A stretch of DNA of 64,000 bases from assembly GCA_023229435.1 (NCBI GenBank), contig JALNZF010000001.1, positions 186,001 through 250,000 of the forward strand, given 5' to 3'. Position numbers and translations under genes: made by a program. The DNA comes from Nitrospirota bacterium. Lineage in GTDB: Bacteria; Nitrospirota; UBA9217. Each line of letters starts with the position of its first letter. Position 1 is the first letter of the stretch. The notes below the pieces were generated by a model. It saw nothing but the letters and a program-made list of their open reading frames with translations. It did no database searches and was not told the origin of the DNA. Below are positions 52,709-62,109 of the stretch, piece by piece.

Positions 52709-53749
52709 ATGCAAAGTGAAATACAGATAATAAATCCCGCTGACGAAGAAGGTTGGAACACGCTTCTCAGAACAAGTGTGCAGGGCTCTTTCTATCATTC
52801 ATCAAACTGGGCAAAAGTATTGGCAGAATCGTACGGATACACACCCATGTATTTTACTATGGTAATGCATGGAGTTTTGAAAGCATTGATCCCCGTCATG
52901 GAAGTCAACAGCTGGATAACCGGCAAGCGGGCGGTATCGCTCCCGTTTACGGATTATTGCGAGCCGATCATGACGGAAAACGGGCTCTTTCCCGATCTTA
53001 TGGAGGCATTGCTGTCGCAGGGAAGGAAGGCAAAGTGGAAGTCGATCGAACTGAGGCCCGTGAACGCCCTGCCGGCGCAGTATCTTCCCGCTTCTGTTTA
53101 TTTCGGTCATGTCCTGGATATCCGCCGGAGTGAAGATGATATTTTAGGAGATCTTCGGGACAGCACAAAACGAAACATCAAGAAAGCAACGAAGGAAGGC
53201 GTGGAGGTAACGTTCAGCGAATCAATGGATGCTCTGAATGAATTTTGCCGGCTGAACTGCATCACCCGGAAAGATCACGGACTTCCACCGCAGCCCGCGG
53301 TCTTTTTTGGAAAAATTCACGAACATATTCTTTCAAAAGGGCTTGGAACTGTCGCGCTGGCAAAGCATCAAGGTAAATATATCGCCGGCGCCGTCTATTT
53401 TCATTTTGGCGATCAGGCTTTCTATAAATATGGGGCATCGGACAAAGCGTACCAGAACATCAGGGCCAACAATCTCATTATGTGGGAGGCGATACGATCG
53501 TATCGCGCCAAAGGATATGCGGGCTTCCAGTTCGGTAGGACAGAACCGCAGAACAACGGTCTTCGTCAGTTCAAGACAGGGTGGGGAGCCCGGGAATATC
53601 CGATCCATTATTATAAATACGATCTGCGGCAAAACGCATTTGTGAAGGACGCCTTGAAACTGACGGGGATACACAACCAGATCTTCGGCAATATGCCGAT
53701 GCCGCTGCTCAAAATCGCGGGGTCCCTGTTGTACAGGCATATGGGGTAG
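52709..53749 (+). CDS. FemAB-like (GNAT-fold) transferase, PEP-CTERM-type
   Basis: 346 residues. Two GNAT-like halves with FYHSSNWAKVLAESYGYTP near the start, KRNIKKATKEGVEVTF near 160, and VALAKHQGKYIAGAVYFHFGDQAFYKYGASD near 220-245. FemAB-type proteins transfer amino acids or acyl groups, and a FemAB type is known in PEP-CTERM loci. The substrate here is unclear. It follows the radical SAM gene by 28 bases. Confidence 0.77.
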   Translation: MQSEIQIINPADEEGWNTLLRTSVQGSFYHSSNWAKVLAESYGYTPMYFTMVMHGVLKALIPVMEVNSWITGKRAVSLPFTDYCEPIMTENGLFPDLMEALLSQGRKAKWKSIELRPVNALPAQYLPASVYFGHVLDIRRSEDDILGDLRDSTKRNIKKATKEGVEVTFSESMDALNEFCRLNCITRKDHGLPPQPAVFFGKIHEHILSKGLGTVALAKHQGKYIAGAVYFHFGDQAFYKYGASDKAYQNIRANNLIMWEAIRSYRAKGYAGFQFGRTEPQNNGLRQFKTGWGAREYPIHYYKYDLRQNAFVKDALKLTGIHNQIFGNMPMPLLKIAGSLLYRHMG

Positions 53750-53757
53750 AGCTGTTT

Positions 53758-54183
53758 TAAGTGCCTAAAGTGACTAAAGTGAACTAAAGTGACTAAGATA
53801 ACAAGTGCCTAAAGTGAGCTAAAGTTAAAAGTGCCTAAAGTGCACTAAAGTGACTAAAGTGAACTAAAGTTAAAAGTGTCTAAAGTTAAAAGTGAATAAA
53901 ATGCCTAAAATGGAATTTCTAACTTTAGCTCACTTTAAGTACTTAAGGCACTTTAGTCACTTTAAGTTACTTTCTGGAAGTTATTATCGATGCAAACATG
54001 CTAACTCGAGATGAAGTCAAAGTAGAATACGACGAATGCAGCGAATTACTCGCAATTTTTACCACAATCGGCAACAAAGTGAACTAAAATGCCTAAAATG
54101 GAATTTCTAACTTTAGCTCACTTTAAGTACTTAAGGCACTTTAGTCACTTTAATTTACTTTAGTCACTTTAGTGCACTTAATT
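53758..54183. repeat. CTAAAGTGA-type repeats with decayed S23 gene
   Basis: Forward arrays (53758-53910), reverse array (53928-53965), then an S23 remnant (53974-54087), then a further copy of the same stretch (54085-54183). A 69-base perfect direct repeat (53897-53965 and 54085-54153) brackets the remnant. This looks like a second, rearranged copy of the element at 49492-50082. Confidence 0.75.
53974..54087 (+). pseudogene. C-terminal remnant of an S23 four-helix-bundle gene
   Basis: A frame from CTG 53974 reads LEVIIDANMLTRDEVKVEY then DECSELLAIFTTIGNKVN and stops at TAA 54085-54087. It aligns to the last third of the intact protein at 49610-49969 (LEVIVDANMLRVEDVNAEY, ECGELLAIF). No 5' part is present. 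The stop again falls in repeat sequence. Confidence 0.85.
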
Positions 54184-54191
54184 AAAAAACC

Positions 54192-55106
54192 ATGAAAAAT
54201 ATATTACGAGTCTATTACTTTATTAAACCAACCATTCCCCGGCGGCTGCAGCTTCTCATCAGAAGGCTGATCGCGCAAAGAGTGAGGATCAAATACGCGG
54301 ATGTATGGCCCATCGATGAAGGGGCCTCGAAGAAACCTTTAAACTGGAAGGGATGGCCGGATGGGAAGAAGTTCGCGCTGGTGCTGACCCACGATGTTGA
54401 AATGGTAAAGGGGCATGATCGCTGCATGGAACTTATGCTTCTGGAAGAGGAACTCGGTTTCCGTTCTTCCTTCAATTTTGTGCCTGAGCGCTACCGGGTG
54501 TCGCCTGATCTGCGTTTTCATTTGCAGGAGAGAAACTTCGAAGTTGGCGTGCACGGACTTCTTCATGACGGGAAATACTACAGTTCGAGGGAAGTATTCA
54601 GAGGGCGGGTGGAAAAGATCAACAACTATCTCAGGGAATGGCATGCCGTGGGCTATCGCGCTCCATCCATGCTTCATAAGCTGGACTGGTTCCATGATCT
54701 CAACATAGAATACGATGCCTCAACATTCGATACGGACCCCTATGAGCCTCATTCCGAGGGCATGGGAACGATTTTCCCCTTTCTGGTCAAGGGGAAGATC
54801 GGTGAACGAGAATATATTGAACTTCCCTACACGCTTCCGCAGGACCACGCGCTTTTCGTGATCATGCGGGAGAGAACCATCGACATCTGGAAAAAAAAGC
54901 TGGACTGGGTGGCGCACAATGGCGGGATGGCCCTTGTGATCACTCATCCTGACTATATGAATTTCAATACGACATGCGGGCTCGAAGAATATCCGGCAAC
55001 ACTCTACCGGGAGTTCCTTGAGTATATTCGATCACGGTACGAAGGGCAGTACTGGCACGCGCTTCCAAAGGAAATAGCGAAGTTCTGGAGAGAAAAGGAT
55101 TTATAA
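54192..55106 (+). CDS. Polysaccharide deacetylase-like (NodB) protein
   Basis: 304 residues. NodB-type motifs: LTHDVE (metal Asp) near residue 66, GVHGLLHDG (H-x3-H) near 120, and YRAPSML near 155. It should remove an acetyl group from a sugar of the polymer or a precursor. No signal peptide is seen, so it may act in the cytoplasm or be anchored otherwise. Flanked by CTAAAGTGA repeats upstream and a MITE-like element downstream. Confidence 0.78.
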   Translation: MKNILRVYYFIKPTIPRRLQLLIRRLIAQRVRIKYADVWPIDEGASKKPLNWKGWPDGKKFALVLTHDVEMVKGHDRCMELMLLEEELGFRSSFNFVPERYRVSPDLRFHLQERNFEVGVHGLLHDGKYYSSREVFRGRVEKINNYLREWHAVGYRAPSMLHKLDWFHDLNIEYDASTFDTDPYEPHSEGMGTIFPFLVKGKIGEREYIELPYTLPQDHALFVIMRERTIDIWKKKLDWVAHNGGMALVITHPDYMNFNTTCGLEEYPATLYREFLEYIRSRYEGQYWHALPKEIAKFWREKDL

Positions 55107-55111
55107 AATCA

Positions 55112-55293
55112 AAAAACTTTGTAACTGCTCAGGTCAAAATCAGTTAGCCGCGATAGAACCCCCGACAAGACATTTCGAGGGCAGGCTCCAGGATCGCAGA
55201 GAGAACAAAAACTTAAATACATGGTTTCAGGTGTTTTTTACTTTGAGTTCTTTGCGATCTTTTGCGGCCAATCTGAGTAGTTACAAAGATTTT
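55112..55293. repeat. MITE-like inverted-repeat element, copy 3
   Basis: Left end AACTTTGTAACTGCTCAG and right end CTGAGTAGTTACAAAGATT form a nearly perfect inverted repeat. The inner 35 bases (55156-55190) match copy 2 with two differences. Confidence 0.75.
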
Positions 55294-55309
55294 AGGTTTT
55301 CATCTAAAA

Positions 55310-56815
55310 ATGAATAACTCGCACGGATTAAAAAACTCAATCGAATTCCCGAAGAACATCGCGGACAGGGTCGCTGTTCAATTTATCGAAAAGGAGAAGG
55401 GCTATCCGGATAGATTCCCCTTTGACCCGCCCGCGCGATATCCGGAATATACCGGGACGGAACTGGATCCGAATAATCAGGTCTACAACGGCGTCAGGGA
55501 GACGTTTTTCCGGCTCGGCCTCGACAAGGCGCATTTTAATACAAAGGACTGGAATCCTTTTGGTGATTTTATCAAGCCCGGCATGACCGTGTTCATCAAG
55601 GCGAACACGGTGACGCATGAGCATGAGCAGAACAAGGACGTTTTCTCGGTGATCGTCCACGCCTCCGTGCTGCGGCCGGTGCTCGATTACGTCTGCAGGG
55701 CGCTTGATAATGACGGAAGAATAATCATCGGCGATTCTCAGTTGTACTACTGTGATTTTCAAAAGGCAATGGTCGTCTCCAGGATAGGAAAACTTCTCGA
55801 ATGGTATGCGGAACGGACCAAAGTCCAATTCGAATGTTTCGATCTCAGGATCAACAAGGCATATCGAACGTGGCTCTACGGAAGATGGGGCAGGAAAAAA
55901 GTCGAGCAGGACCCGCGCGGATATCGCTTCGTGGACCTCGGCAAGGAAAGTTATTTCAACAGCATAGACCCCACGAGGCTCCGGATCGCCATTGCCGGGC
56001 ATAAAAACATGTTCAAGCACCATTCGGGAGGCAGGCATGAATACCTCTTCCCCGGATCATTTCTCCAAAGCGACGCGGTGATCAGCATAGCGAAGCTGAA
56101 GACCCACCGCAGGACCGGGGTAACTCTCGCGCTCAAGAATTTCATGGGCATCCCGGCGCTCAAGGACAGCCTTCCTCATTTCATGACCGGCTCAGTGCAG
56201 GAGGGCGGCGACCAGTACATTCATCCTTCGCGCAGAAAACGGATCGTCACACACCTGCACGACGTCATCCAGACAAATCCATCCATACCGGTGAAATTTG
56301 TGTGCGCGATCGCAAAAAAAGCCCTCTGGAATACGCATAAGATCATTCCGTTCAAGGACGACGTCTTTGAGGCAATGTGGCATGGCAATGACACCCTGTG
56401 GCGGACCCTGCTCGATCTCTGCAGGGCGGTCATGTATGCGGACAGAGAGGGTAAAATAGTTGATTCCCCGCAAAGGAAATTGTTCTATCTTATCGACGGC
56501 ATCGTTGGCGGGGAAAAGGACGGCCCCCTCGTGCCTGATCCGGTAAAGGCTGGGGTGCTGCTTGCGGGGTTCAACGCGGTAACGATCGACGCTGTTGGCG
56601 CCACGCTTATGGGATTTGATATTAACAAGATACCTCTTATTAAAAAGGGACTGGATGACAGGACGCACATTCATCCCGTGTATGACGGGACGCCGGAAGC
56701 CATAAGGGTCCTTGAGGGAGACAGGGTATACGGTCTTTCTGAATATGGAAGCCTGCGCAACCTCGGATTTGAGCCTCATCCTCAATGGAAAGGCCACATT
56801 GAATCGCGATACTAG
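55310..56815 (+). CDS. DUF362-domain protein
   Basis: 501 residues with the DUF362 pattern: FIKPGMTVFIKANTV near 90, IIGDSQLYYCDF, DAVISIAKLKTHRRTGVTLALKNFMG near 265-290, and DGIVGGEKDGPLVPDPVKAGVLLAGFNAVTIDAV near 400-430. Some DUF362 proteins carry an extra 4Fe-4S module; here I see no such cysteine motif. Function unknown. Its 3' end overlaps the start of the next GNAT gene. Confidence 0.78.
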   Translation: MNNSHGLKNSIEFPKNIADRVAVQFIEKEKGYPDRFPFDPPARYPEYTGTELDPNNQVYNGVRETFFRLGLDKAHFNTKDWNPFGDFIKPGMTVFIKANTVTHEHEQNKDVFSVIVHASVLRPVLDYVCRALDNDGRIIIGDSQLYYCDFQKAMVVSRIGKLLEWYAERTKVQFECFDLRINKAYRTWLYGRWGRKKVEQDPRGYRFVDLGKESYFNSIDPTRLRIAIAGHKNMFKHHSGGRHEYLFPGSFLQSDAVISIAKLKTHRRTGVTLALKNFMGIPALKDSLPHFMTGSVQEGGDQYIHPSRRKRIVTHLHDVIQTNPSIPVKFVCAIAKKALWNTHKIIPFKDDVFEAMWHGNDTLWRTLLDLCRAVMYADREGKIVDSPQRKLFYLIDGIVGGEKDGPLVPDPVKAGVLLAGFNAVTIDAVGATLMGFDINKIPLIKKGLDDRTHIHPVYDGTPEAIRVLEGDRVYGLSEYGSLRNLGFEPHPQWKGHIESRY

Positions 56816-57479
56816 TTCGATAAGCTGTCGAACGGCGTCTTCCCCGGGAGCACGGCAATTGCTCAGGAAGTTTCTGCGCAATTATCAGGACTACGGGCTT
56901 CAGGTGAGCCTGCGGAAGAGCCTGCAATATCTCATGAAGCCGTTCTACAGGAACATCACCTACAGGATCTACCGGGTGGACCTTACCGCGGTCCCGGCCC
57001 AAAAGTCCGGCGACAGTACATTACAATTCAGGCTCATCACCAGGGATGATGTCGGGCTGATTCGCCAGATAGAGGCCATGACGGAATGGCTGGAGGGCAA
57101 GGTCGCCGACCTGATCGCTTCCGAGGGATTATGCCTCGCGGCCCTTGACAACGATACGGTGGCCGGCTTCAATCTGGTAACGTTCCGGGAAGGATGTCTC
57201 CTGCTGCTGGACTACAACAGAAAACTGAAATCGAACGAAGCATGGTCACAACAGATCACGGTCCATAGCGCATACCGGCGCTTGGGGCTGGGTACGGAAC
57301 TTCGCTACCGGGTGTTCGAAGAACTGCGCAAAAGGGGATTCAAAAAGATGTACGGCGGCACCCGCATTGATAACAAGGCGAATCTGGGCCTGACCAGGAA
57401 AACGGGATTCAGGGAAATCGCCGATGTCAACTATTTCAGGTTATTTCAACGTTCAAAACTCCGGTTCAAACGGGTCTGA
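56799..57479 (+). CDS. GNAT-family acyl/acetyltransferase
   Basis: 226 residues from TTG 56799 (GGAAAGG upstream). The frame is open back to ATG 56712, but that extension lies in DUF362 coding sequence. GNAT core: QITVHSAYRRLGLGTELRYRVFEELRKRGF (acetyl-CoA loop) and GLTRKTGFREIADVNYF. It would acylate an amine or alcohol, possibly an amino sugar of this locus. It overlaps the DUF362 gene by 17 bases. Confidence 0.72.
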   Translation: MNRDTSSISCRTASSPGARQLLRKFLRNYQDYGLQVSLRKSLQYLMKPFYRNITYRIYRVDLTAVPAQKSGDSTLQFRLITRDDVGLIRQIEAMTEWLEGKVADLIASEGLCLAALDNDTVAGFNLVTFREGCLLLLDYNRKLKSNEAWSQQITVHSAYRRLGLGTELRYRVFEELRKRGFKKMYGGTRIDNKANLGLTRKTGFREIADVNYFRLFQRSKLRFKRV

Positions 57480-57483
57480 CGTG

Positions 57484-58914
57484 ATGCGTCTTGAAGATCT
57501 GCGCGACAGATTCATAGGCACGCTCGTGTTCCCGTTCACCAGTCTTCTGATGAACCGGCGGGGGATCAACCGGATGCACCGGGCTTTTCTCGGATCAGAG
57601 CATTATTCCGTTGAACAGGCTCGCGAAATCCAGCTGATAAAGATGAGGCGCATGATCACTCACGTCGATGCGTGGGTGCCGTACTACACAAAGAAGTTCA
57701 AGACGCTCGGTTTTGCGCCGGGTGATATCAAAACGCTTGAAGATATCAAGGCGATCCCCCCGGTTAGCAGACAGGATGTCATCGACCATCACCGGGACAT
57801 GGTGGACAAACGGCTGCGGTCGTCCGTCGAGAAGGCTGATGCGCGCACCCGGGGACCGGGCGAGCCCATCCCGTTCGCCTTTTTCCGCAGGCATAAACTG
57901 GTAAGGAACACCTCGAGCGGTTCAACAGGCGCCCCCACGGTTTTTTATGAAGACGGTTCCACGACGGCCCGCAACTGGGCGCTGGAGCTGCGGTTGAAAA
58001 GCTGGTATGGTGTGGGGCCCGGCGCGCGTGAGGCGCGCATGGCGAGGCTTTCAACCGCGTATGACCCCGCGAGCACACAGCTGAAATTAAGAAGCGCGCT
58101 CTGGAACCAGCTTGTTCTGCCGGGAGTCAACCTCACGGACAGGGACTGTGAGGACAGTCTTCACCGGCTGGCGGCCTTTAAACCAAAGGTCCTCTGGGGT
58201 TTTACCTCCGCCTTGACCGCGCTCGCTTCCTACGCGCAAAAGAGCGGAAAAGCAGCGCTGCTTCCCCGTATTCAACTCGTCATCGCCTGGGCCGCGCCGC
58301 TCTATGATCACGAAAAGGAGCTTCTGCGTGAGGTCTTTCAATGTCCTGTCACAAATATCTACGGGGCCCGGGAAGTGGGACACATAGCCGCGATCTGCCC
58401 GGAAGGGTCCTTCCATATCAATGATGAGAGCCTGTATGTTGAAACCGCGGGTCCCAATGACGGGGCAACGGAAGGCGAGATCCTGGTGACCACGCTTGAG
58501 GATTCGCCGATGCCGTTCATCAGATATCGCACCGGAGATCTTGGTCGGATTTCCGAAAGCAATTGCGCGTGCGGGCGGACGCTCAGGGTATTCGACAGTC
58601 TGCTGGGGCGCACCGGAGAGGTCTTCATCACGAAGGACGGGCGCATGATATCGCCTAATTTCTGGTGCCGGACGTTCATGGACAGAAAACTTGCCGGCGC
58701 GGTGGAACGCTTTCAGGTCGTCTATCAAAGTCCCGAAAGCATGAAGATCAGAATTGTGAAGGGCAGTACCTATACCGAAAAAACCGAAGAACACCTGAAA
58801 GCGCATCTGAAGAACAATTTTCATTCTTCCATGAAAACACAGTTCGAGTATGTCGGTGAGATAGAACCGCAAATATCGGGTAAATATCAGATGGTGATAA
58901 AGGAATCTCGATAA
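57484..58914 (+). CDS. PaaK-like adenylate-forming ligase
   Basis: 476 residues from ATG 57484 (no strong ribosome site; the upstream frame is also open). ANL motifs of the phenylacetate-CoA ligase type: NTSSGSTGAPTVFYED near 135, YGAREVGHIA near 300, YRTGDLG near 345, and a long ~110-residue C-terminal part. It should activate a carboxylic acid; with the carrier protein gene at 60069 it may load that protein rather than CoA. Confidence 0.82.
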   Translation: MRLEDLRDRFIGTLVFPFTSLLMNRRGINRMHRAFLGSEHYSVEQAREIQLIKMRRMITHVDAWVPYYTKKFKTLGFAPGDIKTLEDIKAIPPVSRQDVIDHHRDMVDKRLRSSVEKADARTRGPGEPIPFAFFRRHKLVRNTSSGSTGAPTVFYEDGSTTARNWALELRLKSWYGVGPGAREARMARLSTAYDPASTQLKLRSALWNQLVLPGVNLTDRDCEDSLHRLAAFKPKVLWGFTSALTALASYAQKSGKAALLPRIQLVIAWAAPLYDHEKELLREVFQCPVTNIYGAREVGHIAAICPEGSFHINDESLYVETAGPNDGATEGEILVTTLEDSPMPFIRYRTGDLGRISESNCACGRTLRVFDSLLGRTGEVFITKDGRMISPNFWCRTFMDRKLAGAVERFQVVYQSPESMKIRIVKGSTYTEKTEEHLKAHLKNNFHSSMKTQFEYVGEIEPQISGKYQMVIKESR

Positions 58915-59024
58915 GCTGAAATATTAAAACCGCACTGGAATTTGAACCCGGAATTTGTAAATGTCCGGCCGTTAATCCCGGAAACGGACGCAAGGCGGTT
59001 CTGTCGGCAGAAAGGAAATAACGA

Positions 59025-60050
59025 TTGAAAACGGTCATTATTGATGAATCAAAAAAAAGTGAGTGGGAGCAGTATATCTATGACAACCCCAATTCGGTGC
59101 CGGGTCAGAGTTACGAATGGAGCTCCCTGCTGAGACGACATTATAGTTTTGACTTCTATCCGATTGCGGCGGTTGAAGATACGAAAATATGCGGTATTCT
59201 GCCGCTCTATCACCTTACAACGGCCTCCGGAAAAGACGTGCTGATATCGGCGCCGTACGCGGTTAACGGAGGGATCCTGGCCGACAATGAACAGGCTGCA
59301 CAGGTGCTCTTCGAAAAGGCAAAAGAGATATCGAAGAAACATAATGGGTGTCCAATTACACTCAAGCAATATAAGATCCGAATAGCGGGGGACATGAGAA
59401 TAGATGACAGCTATTATAATCGTCAACTGAATGTAGCAAGAAATTCATCCGACATTTGGAAAGAGATATCTGAACAGAACAGGCACAACATCGAAGAAAC
59501 AATGAAGCATGAGCTCGTGCTTGAATATCCTTCGCGGGACGTAAACGGTTTCTATAAATTACTCTTGCGTTACCACCATAAAAAGGGTGTGCCCTGTGTC
59601 AATCAAAAATGGATCGAAGACCTGATTGAATATAGAATGTCCTCCATTGCCATATTGAGGTCCAATAATCATATCGTTGCGGCCACCATGGTCAAGGATT
59701 TCAGAGACTGGTTCTCATTCCCGTTTACCTGTGTACCGGATACCACCGATAAAGCCACTCTGTTCGCATACGGCCTTTACTGGCAGCTTATTCTTCGATT
59801 TACCACCGAGGGAAAGAGGATCTTTCATTCAGGAAGAATTCCCAATACTGATCAGACCGATATATATCGACTCGGATGGGGCGGTACGAGATACGATTAT
59901 TGTTATCACTATTATCCCAATACGACGGTGAAAACGGATTTTACCCGGAAGCGGGGCTGGAAAAGGGACCTCTTTGAAAAGCTGTGGAGGATGGTACCCG
60001 AACCTGTCGCCGGTGCACTCGGTCCATCGATCGTAAAAAGATTTCCGTGA
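59025..60050 (+). CDS. FemAB/GNAT-like transferase
   Basis: 341 residues from TTG 59025 (AAAGGA upstream). FemAB-like stretches: PGQSYEWSSLLRRHYSFDFYPI, SEQNRHNIEETMKHEL near 155, IVAATMVKDFRDWFSFPFTC and a final YRLGWGGTRYDYCYHYYP. It shares architecture with the protein at 52709 but is clearly diverged. Probably moves an aminoacyl or acyl group to the polysaccharide or its precursor; substrate unknown. It precedes the carrier protein gene by 18 bases. Confidence 0.72.
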   Translation: MKTVIIDESKKSEWEQYIYDNPNSVPGQSYEWSSLLRRHYSFDFYPIAAVEDTKICGILPLYHLTTASGKDVLISAPYAVNGGILADNEQAAQVLFEKAKEISKKHNGCPITLKQYKIRIAGDMRIDDSYYNRQLNVARNSSDIWKEISEQNRHNIEETMKHELVLEYPSRDVNGFYKLLLRYHHKKGVPCVNQKWIEDLIEYRMSSIAILRSNNHIVAATMVKDFRDWFSFPFTCVPDTTDKATLFAYGLYWQLILRFTTEGKRIFHSGRIPNTDQTDIYRLGWGGTRYDYCYHYYPNTTVKTDFTRKRGWKRDLFEKLWRMVPEPVAGALGPSIVKRFP

Positions 60051-60068
60051 AGAGTAAGGAGTTAAAGC

Positions 60069-60314
60069 GTGAAAGACAAAACAGCGATAAAAGAATTTAT
60101 TAAAAAGGACCTTACTCGGGGCAAAGGGATTTCCGATCTGGGGGATACGGATAACCTGATCGAATCCGGCATTATTGATTCTCTGGGGATACAGCTACTT
60201 GTTTCTTATCTGGAAAAGAACTTCTCGATCACCATTGCCGACGATGAACTGATGCCGGATAATTTCGAAACCATCGATGCTATCTGGGCCTTGATAAACA
60301 GCAAAACGAAATGA
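60069..60314 (+). CDS. Acyl/peptidyl carrier protein
   Basis: 81 residues from GTG 60069 (AAGGAG upstream). The phosphopantetheine attachment motif is IIDSLGIQLLVSYLE with Ser at about residue 38. It is not next to fatty-acid synthesis genes but to a ligase, transferases and a dehydrogenase, so it is probably a specialised carrier for the EPS modification. Confidence 0.85.
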   Translation: MKDKTAIKEFIKKDLTRGKGISDLGDTDNLIESGIIDSLGIQLLVSYLEKNFSITIADDELMPDNFETIDAIWALINSKTK

Positions 60315-60351
60315 CCATGTATTCACGTAAGGGTTCATCCAGGGGAGACTA

Positions 60352-61008
60352 GTGATCAACCGGCTTTCCATGCGATTTCTGCAAATTTATGAATCTGTCA
60401 AGCACACGGGTTTGTCATCATTATTGCGGCAGATCGTTTATTTTAACAGAGTTGCCATCGTCGTTGAGAAAGATCTCCTTGAACTTGAAGCAATGAAGGA
60501 AAATCCGGCACAGGCGCCCGTTGAAATCATTGAATTGCGAAAAGACCTCCTGAATAACCATGATCTTCTGTATCCCCTTAAAAATAGATATTTCAAGGCA
60601 GTTCATTATCTCAAAAAAGGATATGGCGGTTATGCGATCGCAAAAGGGAAAACGATCGTTGGAGATATCTGGTTCTTTGCGCCGGACAGCAGCAACACGG
60701 CTCTCCGCCATCCTGACTGCCAATGGCTTGGACTGCAGTGCGAGAACGATCAAGCATATACCTTTGATATGTTTTTGAATCCCGAAGAGCGCGGAAATAA
60801 TCTGGCATCATTTCTGCAAACCAGTGCGTTGCGGTCACTCCATAAAAAAGGTTTCACAAGGGCCTATGGATACTACTGGGGTGATAATATCCCGGCGCTT
60901 TGGGTCCATCGGCTGGTGAAGTGGAAGGAAATGAAACGGCTGAAAGTACATCGCTTTATCTTTATGAAGCACGTCGCGGGCGTGACAGTACGAGCAGAAT
61001 TCACATAA
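60352..61008 (+). CDS. GNAT-family transferase
   Basis: 218 residues from GTG 60352 (GGGGAG upstream). The middle and end (WFFAPDSSNTALRHPDCQWLGL, AYTFDMFLNPEERGNNLASFLQTSALRSLHKKGFTRAYGYYWGDN) match a GNAT core. It directly follows the carrier protein gene and may take its acyl group from it. Acceptor unknown. Confidence 0.7.
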   Translation: MINRLSMRFLQIYESVKHTGLSSLLRQIVYFNRVAIVVEKDLLELEAMKENPAQAPVEIIELRKDLLNNHDLLYPLKNRYFKAVHYLKKGYGGYAIAKGKTIVGDIWFFAPDSSNTALRHPDCQWLGLQCENDQAYTFDMFLNPEERGNNLASFLQTSALRSLHKKGFTRAYGYYWGDNIPALWVHRLVKWKEMKRLKVHRFIFMKHVAGVTVRAEFT

Positions 61009-61039
61009 AAGGCGTTTCTCCCGGTAGAAGGAGCTGAAT

Positions 61040-62047
61040 ATGCAAGCCAACAGGAAAGATATGCCGATGGTGCCGAATAGAAAGGCATCTCTGCCCGTCG
61101 TATATGGAGATACCCCGTCTTTTCTTGGGGCCGATGTACTTGATGTCCGGTCGCTGGTGAAAGGATACGATGTCATCGTCGTCGGCGTGCCGTGGGAGGG
61201 GACCATAACGTGGGGGTCGTCCAGCAGCTGCGAACAGGCGCCCCGTACCATCCGGCATGCCTCCGCGCGATATGGCGGATTTCTACCTGAATACGAGATC
61301 GATCTGTTTGACCATCTGAAGCTCGGCGATATCGGTGATATATCGGTCAATTCAGGAGATCCCGCCGCGACCATGAAAAACGTATTTACGGCAATGGATT
61401 CGATCTATAAAAACCAAAGCATCCCGGTCGCGCTGGGAGGGGACCATTCCTTTACGCAGGAGATCGTCAGGGCCCTCGGCGCCAATCATGGGGGTGATAT
61501 CGGAGTCATCCATTTCGACGCCCATTTTGACAATAGTCCCAATTTCGGAGAAGATGAATTCCCCCGGTGCGGCCCGATCCACCGAATATCCCAGCTGGAA
61601 AATGTGAGAAAGGAAAGCATAGTCCATCTCGCTATCCGGGGGCCGCGAAACTCTCCGTCGCAGTTTGCATACGCGAAAAAAATGGGCGCAACGATCTTTA
61701 ACATCAGGGATATCAGAAAACACGGAATGGACAGCATTATCGAGAAGGCGATTACCATCGCGCGGAAAAATACAAAACATGTCTTTGTTTCGATCTGCAG
61801 CGACTGTATCGACGCCGCGTTCAATCCCGGCGGTCCCGCGGATTTCAACGGACTGTTCCCGCACGAGCTGTTTTCCGCTCTATATCGGCTCGGCGAAGAG
61901 GGCATAGCAGGCCTGGACTATGTGGAGGTCTATCCCAAACAGGACCCGCAGTCTGTCTCCTCTCACCTGGCGTCATGGGCAATAGTCCATGTGCTCGCAG
62001 GCCTGGCATCTAGGAAGAAAAAAACAGGAACGCACCTGTCACTTTAG
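61040..62047 (+). CDS. Arginase/agmatinase-family ureohydrolase-like protein
   Basis: 335 residues. Metal motifs: LGGDHS near 134 and HFDAHFD near 157. The third motif, usually S-x-D-x-D, reads SICSDCID, so its first Asp is Cys. Members of the family hydrolyse guanidino groups (arginine, agmatine, guanidinobutyrate) with two Mn ions. With a ligand missing the activity may be changed or lost. The last codons and stop (HLSL-stop) come from a CTAAAGTGA-type repeat in reverse orientation. Confidence 0.78.
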   Translation: MQANRKDMPMVPNRKASLPVVYGDTPSFLGADVLDVRSLVKGYDVIVVGVPWEGTITWGSSSSCEQAPRTIRHASARYGGFLPEYEIDLFDHLKLGDIGDISVNSGDPAATMKNVFTAMDSIYKNQSIPVALGGDHSFTQEIVRALGANHGGDIGVIHFDAHFDNSPNFGEDEFPRCGPIHRISQLENVRKESIVHLAIRGPRNSPSQFAYAKKMGATIFNIRDIRKHGMDSIIEKAITIARKNTKHVFVSICSDCIDAAFNPGGPADFNGLFPHELFSALYRLGEEGIAGLDYVEVYPKQDPQSVSSHLASWAIVHVLAGLASRKKKTGTHLSL

Positions 62048-62101
62048 CCACTTTAGGCATTTTAGTCACTTTAGCGCACTTTACTCACTTTTCTCACTAA
62101 A
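62036..62101. repeat. CTAAAGTGA-type repeat, reverse arm only
   Basis: About seven reverse units (CACTTTAG, CACTTTAGGCATTTTAG and similar) between the ureohydrolase and the dehydrogenase. The first supplies the ureohydrolase stop codon. Confidence 0.65.
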
Positions 62102-62109
62102 GGAACTCT

